Assembly: GCF_036898095.1 (NCBI RefSeq)
Contig: NC_090728.1
Location: 86,661,171-86,725,170 of the forward strand
Origin: Palaemon carinicauda
Lineage: Eukaryota; Arthropoda; Malacostraca; Decapoda; Palaemonidae
Direction of reading: 5' to 3'
Length of the DNA: 64,000 nt
A program made the position numbers and the translations under genes. A model generated the notes under the pieces. The model was given only the letters and a program-made list of their open reading frames with translations. It did not search any database and had not been told where the DNA came from. Below are positions 45,331 through 55,499 of this stretch, one piece after another; positions within the stretch are counted from its first letter, which is position 1; the number at the start of each line of letters is the position of its first letter.

Positions 45331-46445
45331 TGCGTCAGCCACGCGTAAAGAAGGTACACCAAGGCCTCCACGCTCTTAGTCTGACTGCCTTCAGACTATC
45401 GAAAGACTCGCGAGAGCTAGAGGCTTTCCGAAGGAGGCAGCCAGAGCGATTGCTAGAGCAAGGAGAACACCCACCCTTAGAGTCTACCAATCGAAGTGGG
45501 AAATCTTCCGAAACTGGTGCAAGTCAGTATCCGTATCCTCGACCAGTACCTCTGTAACTCGAATAGCTGACTTTCTCTTATTTCTGAGGAAAGAACGATC
45601 CCTTTCAGCTCCCACTATCAAGGGTTACAGAAGCATGTTGGCATCAGTCTTCCGTCACAGAGGCTTAGATCTTTCCAACAAATAAGATCTACAAGACCTC
45701 CTTAAGTCTTTTGAGACCACGAAGGAGCGTCGTTTGGTTACACCTGGTTGGAATTTAGACGTGGTACTAAGATTCCTTATGTCAGACAGGTTCGAACCGC
45801 TACAATCAGCCTCCCTGAAAGATCTCACCTTAAAGACTCTTTTCCTGATATGCTTAGCCACAGCTAAAAGAGTCAGTGAGATTCATGCCTTCAGCAAGAA
45901 CATCGGATTCTCATCCGAAACGGCTACATGTTCTACAACTTGGTTTTCTAGCCAACACGAGCTGCCTTCTCGGCCTTGACCAATATCGTTCGATATTCCA
46001 AACTTATCGTATGGTTGGAAATGAACTAGAAAGAGTCTTATGTCCTGTAAGAGCTCTTAAGTTCTATTTAAAACCTTTACGAGGCCCGTCTGAAGCTTTA
46101 TGGTGTTCAGTTAAGAATCCATCTTTGCCTATGTCAAAGAATGCTTTATCCTATTTTATCAGACTGTTAATATGAGAAGCTCATTCCCATCTGAGTGAGG
46201 AAGACCAAGCTTTGCTGAAGGTAAGGACACACGAAGTTAGAGCTGTCGCAACTTCCGTGGCCTTCAAACAAAATAAATCTCTGCAAAGTATAATCGACGC
46301 AACCTATTGGAAAAGCAAATCAGTGTTCGCGTCTTTTTTATCTTAAGAATGTCCAGTCTCTTTACGAGAACTGCTACACTCTGGGACCATTCGTAGCAAC
46401 GAGTGCAGTAGTGGGTGAGGGCTCAACCACTACAATTCCCTAATT
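45300..46445 (+). pseudogene. E5 tyrosine recombinase
   Basis: RARGFPKEAARAIARARRTP, KWEIFRNWCKSVSVSSTSTS, TRIADFLLFLRKERSLS, then a one-base slip at LSNK-stop near 45683. The catalytic half has TAKRVSEIHAFSKN (Arg), THEVRAVATSVAFKQNKS (His-x-x-Arg), and YWKSKSVFASFLS with a T insertion before the Tyr (46335). One in-frame stop follows IRLLI (46173). Few breaks compared with E3 and E4. Confidence 0.85.
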
Positions 46446-46843
46446 CCATAACCTTTTTAATCTTTCTCTTGAAATGTTTTATTATTGTTTTTGGGTTGTC
46501 CGGAAGGCTAAGAAGCCTTTCGCATCCTACTTGATTTGGCGGGTGGTCAAAGTCATTTCTTGAGAAGCGCCTAGATTAGAGGTTTTGATGAGGTCCTGTT
46601 GTATGGGTTGCAACCCTTCATACTTCAGCTCCTAGGAGTAGCTCAGCATCCTATGAGGATCGCGAGGCTCAGTAAGGAAGACGTACTTAAAAAGGCAGAG
46701 TAATTGTTCAAGTCGACTTCCTTACCAGGTACTTATTTATTTTATGTTTGTTATTTTGAATAACTGCTAAAATGAGATACGAAATACTTAGCTTTTTATG
46801 TTAACATGTATGCTGGTCTCTACCCACCCCCCTGGGTGTGAAT

Positions 46844-46934
46844 CAGCTACATGATCACCGGGTAAGTTTAATATTGAAAAATGTTATTTTCATTAGTAAA
46901 ATAAATTTTTGAATATACTTACCCGGTGATCATA
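46844..46934 (+). repeat. E5 internal complementary region
   Basis: Complements of both E5 ends joined, from CAGCTACATGATCACCGGG to CTTACCCGGTGATCAT. Confidence 0.85.
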
Positions 46935-46977
46935 AATTAAAGGACCCACCCTTACTCCCCAATAGAGACCCAGTCGA

Positions 46978-47182
46978 CCGAGGAGAAAATTGGTTCTTTG
47001 TTGACATGAAGTACTTGAGTACCTGCTCGACAGATGGCGCTGTTGATGTATACCCCCACCTGTATAGCGATCGCTGGCGTATTTCGTCCTTAGGTTTTTC
47101 TGTCGGGCAGCAGAGCTGACAGCTACATGATCACCGGGTAAGTATATTCAAAAATTTATTTTACTAATGAAAATAACATTTT
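46978..47182 (+). repeat. E5 right inverted terminal repeat
   Basis: Complement of 40723-40898 plus AT-rich outer extension. Confidence 0.88.
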
Positions 47183-47197
47183 ATCATTATGAATTTC

Positions 47198-47640
47198 TTT
47201 AGTGAAATTTTGTCCTTCTCGTTTTGTAACGGCTGCTCCGCCGTCTGAGTTTACTCTTGGCATGACTTTCTTTGACTCCTACATTTACGAAGTCAGTTCT
47301 CTCTTGTTCTTCCAAGAGGGCCATGCTCTTACTGGGAGACTGGTTGGAATCCAGGAGAAGTTTAGGAAAGTCTGCTTTTGCTTTTCCTCCTTATTAATTA
47401 GCTTCTCGCTCGAGCGTCTGGTGTGACACAGGAGAAGTTCTCGGCTTGGGAGTACCTGCCTCTGCCCAGGGAGACTTCTTAAGCCTAGTGGACTCTCCTC
47501 GTCGTCTAGCCATGAGACGCTCCAAGATTTTATGGTCTGCTTCAGAGCTAGACCATCTCCTGTTAGGAGTTTTTTTGAGCGTTTGAAGTATTTATTTGTT
47601 GGATTGGTCCCTGGGAGCCTTAAGTAAGAAGGTCTCTCCA
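47198..47640 (+). pseudogene. E1 ORF1 distal part (after E5)
   Basis: KFCPSRFVTAAPPSEFTLGM, GRLVGIQEKFRKVCFCFSSL, then in another frame SSVWCDTGEVLGLGVPASAQ and LVDSPRRLAMRRSKILWSAS. The Trp codon in VWCD corresponds to the TGA shared by E2, E5 and E7. Confidence 0.65.
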
Positions 47641-48530
47641 GCTGTCAATGTATTGCTGTACAATTATGTCATGCATGAACAAGGCTATAAGGGATGGCTC
47701 CAATGAACTGGCAGCCACGTTCACTGCAGGAGTACTTAAGATGTAAGTGCGCTCAATGTGTTCATTGTCAAGACAAAGTTCACGATGAAGACTGCCAAAT
47801 CTGTCTTGGCAGCAGTAAGGGAAGGCGACTGGATGGTCTCTCTCGACCTTCAGGATGCATACTTCCACATCCCGATTCATCCAAACTTTCAACAACATCT
47901 GAGGTTTGTGGACGGGAAAGTAGTGTACTAATTTCGAGCACTGTGCTTCGGCCTCATTCCTGCTCCTCTTGTTTTTACAAGGCTCTTGCAAAATGTAGCA
48001 AGCTTTCTACATTTTTTGAGGATTCAGAGCCTCCCTTTATTTTGACGACTGGCTAATCAGGGCGTCGTCATTAAATCGCTCTCTGGAGAGCTTCTAATGG
48101 ACATTAGACGCTCTCTGGAGAGCTTCTAATGGACATTAGACCTAACCAAGGAGCTAGGTCTCATAGTGAACGTAGAGAAGTCGTAACTTACAGTACTCCA
48201 TCCCAGACTATTCTTTATTTGGGGATGGAGATACAGTGTCGAATTTTTCGGGCCTTTTCGTCTCCCACAAGAATGGAACAAGCTCTGTTAAGAGTCCGTC
48301 ACTTGCAAGAGAAAAACAGTTGCTCTGTAAGAGTTTGAACGAGCCTCGTGGGAACTCTTTTCATCGCTGGAGTAGTTTATCTCTCTGGGGAGACTCAACC
48401 TTTGCCCTCTCCAATTTCACCTAAACCATTGGAACAATGAGAAGGGCTTAGAGAGTATCTCTATCCCAATATCCAACTCAGTCTAGACCTGTCTGACTTG
48501 GTGGGACAGCAACATCAGACTTCGAGAAGG
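47641..48530 (+). pseudogene. E1 reverse transcriptase, decayed
   Basis: EGDWMVSLDLQDAYFHIPIH, then a stop in VVY-stop-FRALCFGLI, a frameshift, and ASLYFDDWLIRASS (YFDD active site). Downstream TILYLGMEIQCRIFRAFSSP is in yet another frame. A 32-bp tandem duplication (48078-48141) falls just after the active site. Confidence 0.8.
48078..48141 (+). repeat. 32-bp tandem duplication in E1 RT
   Basis: GCTCTCTGGAGAGCTTCTAA-type unit occurs twice back to back (starts 48078 and 48110). It adds a non-multiple of three and shifts the frame. Confidence 0.85.
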
Positions 48531-49050
48531 TCTTTCTCTTGCGATCAAGAACCCAAACCATGTGTTGTATTCAGATGCATCGGATTTGGGTTAGGGAGCG
48601 CCACTGGACAGTCTAGAATGCTCGGGTCTTTGGTCCACGGATCAGAAGGAACTCCATTTAAGGCAAGTAACATCTCTTTTGACGAGATTTGTGCAAGGAG
48701 AAATGAATGTCTTAGCGGACTGCCTCAGCAGAAGAGGACAAGTCATCTCCATGGAGTGGACGTTGCACAAGACTGTGTGCGAGAAGCTATGGATGACATG
48801 GGGTCAACCCACCATAGATCTTTTTGCGACTTCACTGACAAAGAGGCTCTCGACTTACTGCTCTCCAGTTCCAGATCCAGAGGCAGCCCACATAGACGCT
48901 TTCCTGCTGGACTGGTCTCGCCTAGACATCTTTGCCTTCCCACCATTCTAGATCCTAGACAAGGTTCTTCAGCAGTTCGCATCTCACGAAGGGACCAGGT
49001 TGACGTTGGTTGCTCCCCTCTGGCCCGCGATTGAGTGGTTCACAGAGGTA
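48531..49050 (+). pseudogene. E1 RNase H (internally deleted) and methyltransferase-like domain
   Basis: LYSDASDLG with a stop, then a jump from QKELHL directly to SLLTRFVQGEMNVLADCLSR. About 180 bp present in E7 (59316-59493), encoding the Glu and second Asp of RNase H, are missing. The next domain is retained: TIDLFATSLTKRLSTYCSPV, DAFLLDWSRLDIFAFPPF, stop, then LVAPLWPAIEWFTEVLLWLV. Confidence 0.78.
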
Positions 49051-50215
49051 CTTCTATGGCTAGTAGACATTCCAAGAAGTCTACCATTGCGGATGGATCT
49101 CCTGCGTCAGCCTCACGTAAAGAGATTTCATCAAAGCCTCCCCGCGCTTCGTCTACCTGCCTTCAGCCTATCGAAAGACTCTCTAGAGCTCGGGGGTTTT
49201 CGAAGGAGGCAGCTAGAGCGATCACGAGGGCTAGAAGATCCTCTACCATCAGGACTTATCTGTCTAAATGGGAGGTATTTAGAGACTGGTTTTCCTCTTC
49301 CAGTACCTCTGTAGCGCAGATTGCAGATTATCTGCTTTATCTGAGAAATGGTCGCTCCCTTTCTGCATCTACCATTAAAGGCTACAGAAGCAGGTTAGCT
49401 TCTGTTTTCAGGCATAGAAATTTGGATCTATCTAATAACAAAGATCTTCAAGACCTTCTTAAGTCTTTTGAGACTTCCAAGGAGCGTCACATTTCTACTC
49501 CTACTTGGAACTAGGACGTGGTCCTGCAGTTCCTTATGTCAGACAGATTTGAACCGTTAAGTTCGGCCTCCCTGAAGGATCTTACCCTCAAGACACTTTT
49601 CTTGGTGAGCTTGGCTTCTGCGAAAAGGGTTAGTGAGATACATGCTTTTAGCAAGAATATCGGCTTCTCCGCTAAAAAAGCAGTATGCTCTCTTCAGCTT
49701 GGTTTTTTTGGCCGAAAATGGACTTCCGTCTCGTCCATGGCCTAAATCGTTTGAACTTCCCAGTCTATCTGAGATTGTTGGGAATGAAGTTGAAAGAGTG
49801 CTGTGCCCCGTTAGAGCTTTTAGTTTTATTTATCTAGAACTAAACTGCTGTGAGTTTTTTTCAGAGGCCTTATGGTGCTCCGTTAAAAAGCCCTCTTTGC
49901 CTATGTCGAAGAATGCGTTGTCTTATTTTATTAGACTATTGATTAGAGAGGCACACTCTCATTTAAGTGAGAAGGATCGTAATTTGCTTAAAGTTAAGGC
50001 TCATGAAGTTAGAGCGGTAGCAAGTTCAGTAGCATTTAAACAAAATAGATCCCTTAGAAGTATTATGGACGCGACCTTTTGGAGAAGCAAGTAGGTGTTC
50101 GCTTCATATTACTTGAAAGATGTCCAGACTCTATATGAGGACTGCTACACGTTGGGACCATTCGTAGCAGCGAGTGCAGTAGTGGGTGGAGGTTCTACCA
50201 CTACATTCCCTTAAT
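49051..50215 (+). pseudogene. E1 tyrosine recombinase
   Basis: RARGFSKEAARAITRARRSS, KWEVFRDWFSSSSTSVAQIA, YLLYLRNGRSLSASTIKGYR run open for 159 residues to TAG near 49512. The rest: LASAKRVSEIHAFSKN (Arg), a one-base slip near 49705, AHEVRAVASSVAFKQNRS (His-x-x-Arg), WRSK-stop-VFASYYLKDV (Tyr after a stop at 50093). Clear family member, inactive. Confidence 0.85.
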
Positions 50216-50601
50216 CCCAATATCCTTTTAATCTTCTCTTGAAATTTTTAATCTTGTTTTGGATTGTACGGGAGACTAAGAAGTCTTTCGCAATCTTTTG
50301 ATTTGGCGGGTGGTCAAAATATTGTTTCTTGAGAGCGCCCAGATTTAGGGTATTGATGAGGTCCTGTTGTAGGGGTGTTCACCCTGATTATAACAGCTCT
50401 TAGAAGTCTTTCAGCATCCTGAGAGGATCGCTGGGCTTCATAAGGATAGCGGACTAATGAGTCAGAGTATTCATCAGAGTCAGCTTCCTTATCAGGTACC
50501 TATACTTAAGTTTGTTTTTTTGAATATTTGTCAAAAACTCTTGAGCATATACGCCTTTATTGTTTTAATACTGGTCTCTACCCACCACCATGGGTGTGAA
50601 T

Positions 50602-50698
50602 CAGCTATTTATATATTCACCGGCTAAGTTTAATATTTAAAAATGATATTTTCAATTTAAAATAAATTTTTGAATATACTTACCCGGTGAATATATAT
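50602..50698 (+). repeat. E1 internal complementary region
   Basis: CAGCTATTTATATATTCACC then the joined complement of both ends. Confidence 0.85.
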
Positions 50699-50744
50699 AA
50701 TTAAAGGCTCTCCCTTCCTCCCCGTTAGAGACCCTACGGACTGA

Positions 50745-50933
50745 GAAGAACTGGTTTGGTTGAGAAGTATATGCGGTATCTGGCCGATAGTCGGCGCTGG
50801 TGGGCACACCTGGCAGCCTTCATGGCGATCGCTCGCGAGTTTTTGGAATCTGTCGACCGATGGAGACGTCAGCTATTTATATATTCACCGGGTAAGTATA
50901 TTCAAAAATTTATTTTAAATTGAAAATATCATA
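50745..50933 (+). repeat. E1 right inverted terminal repeat
   Basis: Complement of 17382-17548, including TCGACCGATGGAGACG. Confidence 0.88.
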
Positions 50934-50976
50934 TGTCTTATATCTATACTTATATTATCCATATATTCAATTCCAG
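50934..50976 (+). other. 3' splice site region of COPS4 intron 1
   Basis: Only 43 bases separate the E1 end from the exon. They contain a T-rich tract and the acceptor ATTCAATTCCAG. The branch point lies either in this remnant or in the E1 ITR. Confidence 0.75.
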
Positions 50977-51059
50977 ATATCGAGCTGTTCTGGATTCCAT
51001 ACTCAAAGTTGGTAGTGATAATGATATGGCGGATGGGCTGCAGGCTTTTATTGAAGCAA
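50977..51059 (+). CDS. COPS4: COP9 signalosome subunit 4, exon 2
   Basis: 83 bases between CCAG and GTAAGT. In phase with exon 1: one base completing Lys, 27 codons, one base left over. The peptide starts YRAVLDSILKVG and ends ADGLQAFIEA. Known CSN4 proteins have K-Y-R-x-I-L... and ...F-V-E-A followed by M/I-V-N-E, and the leftover A fits the Met or Ile codon of the next exon. It belongs to the N-terminal helical repeats before the PCI domain. Later exons are not found in the window. Exon phase, both splice sites and the sequence pattern agree. Confidence 0.9.
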
Positions 51060-51065
51060 GTAAGT
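51060..51065 (+). other. 5' splice site of COPS4 intron 2
   Basis: GCAA|GTAAGT, a strong donor. Confidence 0.85.
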
Positions 51066-51385
51066 ACTAAAATTACCTCAACTTTAAATGAGCTTTTAGT
51101 TTTAATGATTAGCCTTGTAGCATTATTGTATATCATGTTACGGTACACAAGGGACAATGATAGAGAGCTTTAGTAAGAGGTCAGCTTGCAGAGTATCTAC
51201 TGCAATTAGGTTTTAAAAAGTTGCTAATATAGATTCAATTTTTATCAAGTACGATACACATGAAATTTGGCTTTGCTCCTACACAAAATACAAACCATTG
51301 TCCTTTACATAGGAAAACAATAACAGTGAAGCTGGGAGTATGGCAGTTATAAATCATAATAAGGTGTCAGCAACAGGTAGCGGGA
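51066..51385. other. COPS4 intron 2, proximal, unassigned
   Basis: AT-rich intron with no recognised feature. Confidence 0.5.
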
Positions 51386-52165
51386 AGGCGACTGCCACCC
51401 AATTGACTAACTAAGGGCTGCCTAAGACCTGCAGCAGTTTTATGAGTGCCCTTAAGACCACTGCTCATCAGTCATACCTTTCCTTCAGGGGACATTCCTG
51501 TAGCCAGGCATCGCCGTGTAATGAGTCTCAGGACTGGTCATCCTTCCAGTGGGAGAAGTATGACAGGAGGAGGAAGAAGTCAGAATGGGATTCTTCGCCT
51601 TAAGGGTCTTCCTCAAAGTCTAAGAAGGCCTGACTTCTCCAACACCTGGTATTCTTCCCTTTGACTTTTCTCCTTTGGCTTCCTCTGAGGGCCAATCAAG
51701 CAAGATGGCGACCCATTAACCTTTGGGCAAGCGCATGGAGAAGGGAGTCATTCCATTTCCCCTAATGGAACGGTGCAATCTTCTCCTTAGGGGGGCCCCT
51801 CTTCTTTTCAGATATGTGATGCATTGCGCTTGCTTTGGCCCCCAGGTATCCAGGGTTCCCCTTCAGAGAAGTTGCAGCAGGCTTTGTCGTCTAGACAGCT
51901 GCTGGATGTTCCTGCTTCAGAGAATGTTGTCCCTCCAGTGTCTCCAGGGAATTCTCCAGTTGTCTTCTAGCCACCTTCGTAGTCTTCAGAGGGAGACTTG
52001 TTTCCCAGGTGTCTTTCCAGAGGGAAACACCCTTCACACCAGAGGACTTCTAAGCGAGTGCCTGAACCTAGCACTCCAAGGAGGTCTTCTCCTTCAGAGC
52101 TTTCTGTTTCTTTGCACAATCTCTGCTAGATCTCTCCTCTTCAGAGGGGATCATAGGTAAACCTC
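51386..52165 (+). pseudogene. gag-like retroelement relic 1
   Basis: A readable piece RGHSCSQASPCNESQDWSSF followed by QWEKYDRRRKKSEWDSSPKG, then a Ser/Pro-rich stretch (SRQLLDVPASENVVPPVSPG). The Cys/Trp pattern C-x5-C-x6-Trp-x4-Trp matches the second relic at 54165. Stops interrupt it and no pol domain follows. Probably gag of a Gypsy or DIRS-type element, exact class unknown. Confidence 0.5.
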
Positions 52166-52895
52166 CCTCAGGCAAACTTACTCTTCTCCACCTTTGACAG
52201 GATCTTCCAAGAGCGACTTTCCCTCTTCCAGACGCGCCTCAACCAAACGCACCTCAACCAAACTAGCCTCGTTGTCTATGGGGACATCACTACAAGTCAA
52301 TTAATGACCAGTAACTTTCTTGGGATTTGAAATTACATCTGGCTCCTTTAAACTGTGACCAATTAAGTAAGAATTAACTAATAAAATACTATTATGAAAT
52401 AAGCATAAGAAATTCTGTGTGGAATAATTTTGGAACAACATTAACTGAAACTATAAAAAGAAAATGGCTACCAGAGATAGCCCCTCAGATGCTGAAGCCT
52501 TGACAAAAAGCGGGGGCCTAGGGATTAGCAGCTGGGCTCTGATAAATGGTGGGAACTGCTCTCCCACTGGACCTTGGTGCCCAATTGTTGATCCAATTAA
52601 ATTAGTCAGCACTTTCTCTCTTCTGTTATTTCTTTTATTCTCCCATCTCTTCCTCTTGGGCATGAATTTGTTGATGACTTTGGCTTGTTTGATTATAGTT
52701 TTGACTGCCTCTTTGGATTTGCCAGTATGGGATGGATGGTATGCCATCTCAACCTGTACAGACCATTTCTGTTAAGAGTCGAGCTCTAGTGATCGGGTTT
52801 TGAGTCACACATATTTGCGGATAATGGGTGACGCCAAGCATTGGAATCGTTTGTGGGAGGGCTAACTATCCCCACTGACCAGTGTATGCTCACCT
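52166..52895. other. Unassigned, with one 103-residue open frame
   Basis: A frame at 52464-52775 reads MATRDSPSDAEALTKSGGLG and then a hydrophobic stretch. Its minus strand is also open (52451-52747). Neither matches a family I can name. Probably repeat-derived. Confidence 0.35.
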
Positions 52896-52915
52896 GAGAG
52901 AGAGAGAGAGAGAGA

Positions 52916-52990
<75 letters not shown>
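52896..52990. repeat. (GA)n(CT)n compound microsatellite
   Basis: About 11 GA units switch directly to about 36 CT units, so the ends can pair as a hairpin. Confidence 0.95.
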
Positions 52991-52994
<4 letters not shown>

Positions 52995-54164
52995 GCCTTA
53001 CCTTATTGCCTTAGTCTATGTTTGGGTTCCCCCAGGTCCCTCAGTGTGAGGCACCTCGTATATCCACCAGAGGATTGCTAATGCATCTTCCGGTGTGTTT
53101 GGATGGTCTAGAATGCATCTTAGGTACTGTATTTCTGGGTTCGACTTGTGTCGCTCCGTGAAATGCTCCTTATAGCACCATTTGTAAGGCATAAATATTA
53201 CTAAATATACCAGAGAAAAAAAGATGCATGGAATGCCAGGAATAAACCCAGCTCGCTCACTCTAATGAGTGTCGGTATAATAACTGGGGTGTGATAGAAC
53301 CACGACCACAGGTCTCTCACTAGTTGGACCTCTCCTTCTTCAACATCCCCCGGAACTACGAGGTGCCGATATACACCCGACTGCTGCCTTCTGCTATGAC
53401 TATCCTCCCCTCACCCCTACCCCTCCCCATGCTCCTACCCACATTCCTCCTTAGCACCAGCGAAGGTTCAGACGTGTTTTTCATAGCTCTGTGTTGTTTT
53501 GTGTTTTTGAAGATGTCCGACGTTTTGGAGATCCCTGCTCCCAAGTAGAGTACTATTATATTTGTCTGTTTGGGATTTCTAGGTAGCGACACTCGTTAAT
53601 TTAGTAACCTTGTTTTTTTTTTATCTCAGCCGCTTGTTGACGTTCCATTACGGGTGTGTACGCGGCCATTTTGGTGTCGCTTCCTCATGATCTCTTTGTT
53701 TTGTCTGACTTTCAATTAGTTCCTCATACTAATTGTAGTCTCATTATGTGTTCTGGACATCTAATTCAATGTTTTGGCATGATTTTGTCGTTTATTTAGG
53801 CTCTATTTGGACAGTGTTAGTTAGCCTACCTGGCCGAGCAGTATGCGGCTTCGGTCAGTAGCCTTTCATGGAGAATTCATGTATTTTTGAGTTGTTCTGT
53901 AACTGGAATACAAACCACGCTATTTAATAGGGATATTACTTTCGGCGTAGCTGAAATGATGAGCCATTAATTTTTAACGAGAGTTTACTACCCACACTGC
54001 TAGTTAGCGGGGGTAGGGGAAGGTAGCTTGCTACCCCCCTCACACACCTGTGCTTGAGCTAACTTTGCTCTCGGCTCGGATGGTAGTCGGACGTGTCCGC
54101 TTTCATCCTCGCTGTCATTTGGCAGCCATTTAATGCTTTTTTCTTTTTCCTTTTCTAGTTCTGT
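52991..54164. other. Unassigned, probably retroelement LTR or UTR
   Basis: No gene recognised. It precedes the gag-like relic 2 on the same strand and may be its LTR and leader, but the partner LTR is not visible. Confidence 0.35.
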
Positions 54165-54611
54165 TTGTGAAGTTGGCTTCTGCGATTATGCGCACCTGCC
54201 CTGGGTTTCCCGACCGCCCCTGTGGAACATTCATGTCGGCGGTCGAGACCGATCCTCACGCCCTTTTTCCTTCTTGTAGGGGCAAACGGTGTGATAGTAA
54301 TAACAGGTGTGGTGAGTGTAGGGAGTGGTCTACCTCCCAGTGGGAGAGGTTTTCCTGACGACGGAAGAAGGCCAAACGGGATATTTCTCCTTCGAAGGTT
54401 TCTTTGAAAGGAGAAAAACCCAAGGCCTCTTCTTCCATCGCCCAAACCTCCTCTGAAGCTCCCACTCGGTTGGTCTCTTTCGAGAGACCGTCGAGTGGTA
54501 GCGTAGACCGATGTACTGTTTACCAAACTCGGGGCTCGAGAGATGACGTTGCTCTCCCTAGCGAAGCAGCTCCACCTTTCCCCCCGGGGGAGGATATGTC
54601 ACTAACCCCCC
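54165..54611 (+). pseudogene. gag-like retroelement relic 2
   Basis: ALFPSCRGKRCDSNNRCGEC then REWSTSQWERF, a stop, and RRKKAKRDISPSKVSLKGEK. The spacing C-x4-C-x6-C-x2-C followed by Trp-x4-Trp suggests a zinc-binding gag segment. It resembles the relic at 51386. It is cut off by the E6 insertion at 54612. Confidence 0.5.
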
Positions 54612-54780
54612 TTTTTAAATATTAAACTTAGCCGGTGAATATATAAATAGCTGACGTCTCCGTCGGTCGACAGATTCCAAAAACTCGCGAGCGATCGCCA
54701 TGAAGGATGCCGGGTGTGCCCACCAGCGCCGACTATCGGCCAGATACCGCATATACTTCTCAACCAAACCAGTTTTTCTC
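54612..54780 (+). repeat. E6 left inverted terminal repeat
   Basis: Nearly identical to the E1 left ITR (CGTCTCCGTCGGTCGACAG). Confidence 0.85.
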
Positions 54781-55401
54781 TGTCGGTGTTAAAGACAACA
54801 CTGATTCCGCTCGCGCTTGGCCTCGAGTTTTCTACCGATTGGTGAAGTACTTGGTTTTGGTCTTATTGCTTTCGCCGTGTTGGATTATTCTATACTATCT
54901 TCAAAAGCAATGCTTTTGAAAGGAGAGGAAAAGTTTTTGCCCTTGCTTTTTTAATCTCGCTCTGGTTTTTCCATAGAGAAAAGATGGCCGACCCTTCCCT
55001 CAGTACGGAAGTGTGTTAAAGGCTTTTAGTAATTATTTTATCACTTTATAAATTATTGTTGATATTTATAGATTTACCTCTATATATTTTATATCTCACC
55101 CGCCGTTATTAGGCCTCTTCGATTAGCTTTCCATTTATACTAAACATCGAAATAAATTTTATGTTTTTGTTTACATGCGGCCTTTACCTATTCTTTGTAG
55201 GCGGTCCTAACTTGGAAACGAAGTTAAACAACGTTGAGCCCATTCAACTTTTATTTTTGTTTAGATTAAACAGTTGCTCTGTAAGAGTGATGAGATGAAT
55301 ATTTTTAGAAAATATTTTAAGAAATTTATTCTTTGAATAGTCTTCGTGCTGTTTTTCAAAGATGAACTAACGTTTGGTTTATTTATGCTACGCAGTTTGC
55401 G

Positions 55402-55420
55402 CTCTATCGTTACGATAGAG
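55402..55420 (+). other. Conserved leader hairpin in E6
   Basis: CTCTATCGTTACGATAGAG. E1 has a decayed version at 18142-18160. Confidence 0.62.
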
Positions 55421-55499
55421 AAAGAGAGAATCACGGTTTCACTTTGCAGAAAGAGTAAATTGATTTTGACGTTTTGTTCATTCTTCTTTCAAACTGAAG

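Larger units (their letters stand above)
40723..47182 (+). mobile_element. DIRS-like retrotransposon E5 (RT-deleted), inserted in E1
   Basis: Left ITR 40723-40898, ICR 46844-46934, right ITR 46978-47182; arms differ at about one or two positions. It interrupts E1 at CCCTTGTTTT|ATCATTATG; E6 has this site unbroken at about 63605-63620. It is the best-preserved member of the RT-deleted subfamily and lacks the extra deletion seen in E3 and E4. Confidence 0.93.
17382..50933 (+). mobile_element. DIRS-like retrotransposon E1 (host of nested copies)
   Basis: Outermost element of the nest; its own sequence is about 6.4 kb after removing E2 and E5. The left ITR (17382-17548) carries CGTCTCCGACGGTCGACAG and the right ITR (50745-50933) the matching complement. 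The internal complementary region is 50602-50698. Order: ITR, leader (split by E2), ORF1 (39539-40694; split by E5; 47198-47580), RT, RNase H, tyrosine recombinase, ICR, ITR. Empty-site copies exist in E6 (around 62195 for the E2 site and 63610 for the E5 site). It lies in COPS4 intron 1, in the gene's orientation. Decayed. Confidence 0.9.

Noticed and set aside
50977..51059. Exon 2 as another piece of retroelement coding sequence
   Set aside because: It lies outside the E1 terminus, has both canonical splice sites, joins exon 1 in phase and follows the CSN4 pattern.
52451..52775. Overlapping open frames on both strands as a host gene
   Set aside because: No splice context or recognised domain, and they lie next to retroelement debris.
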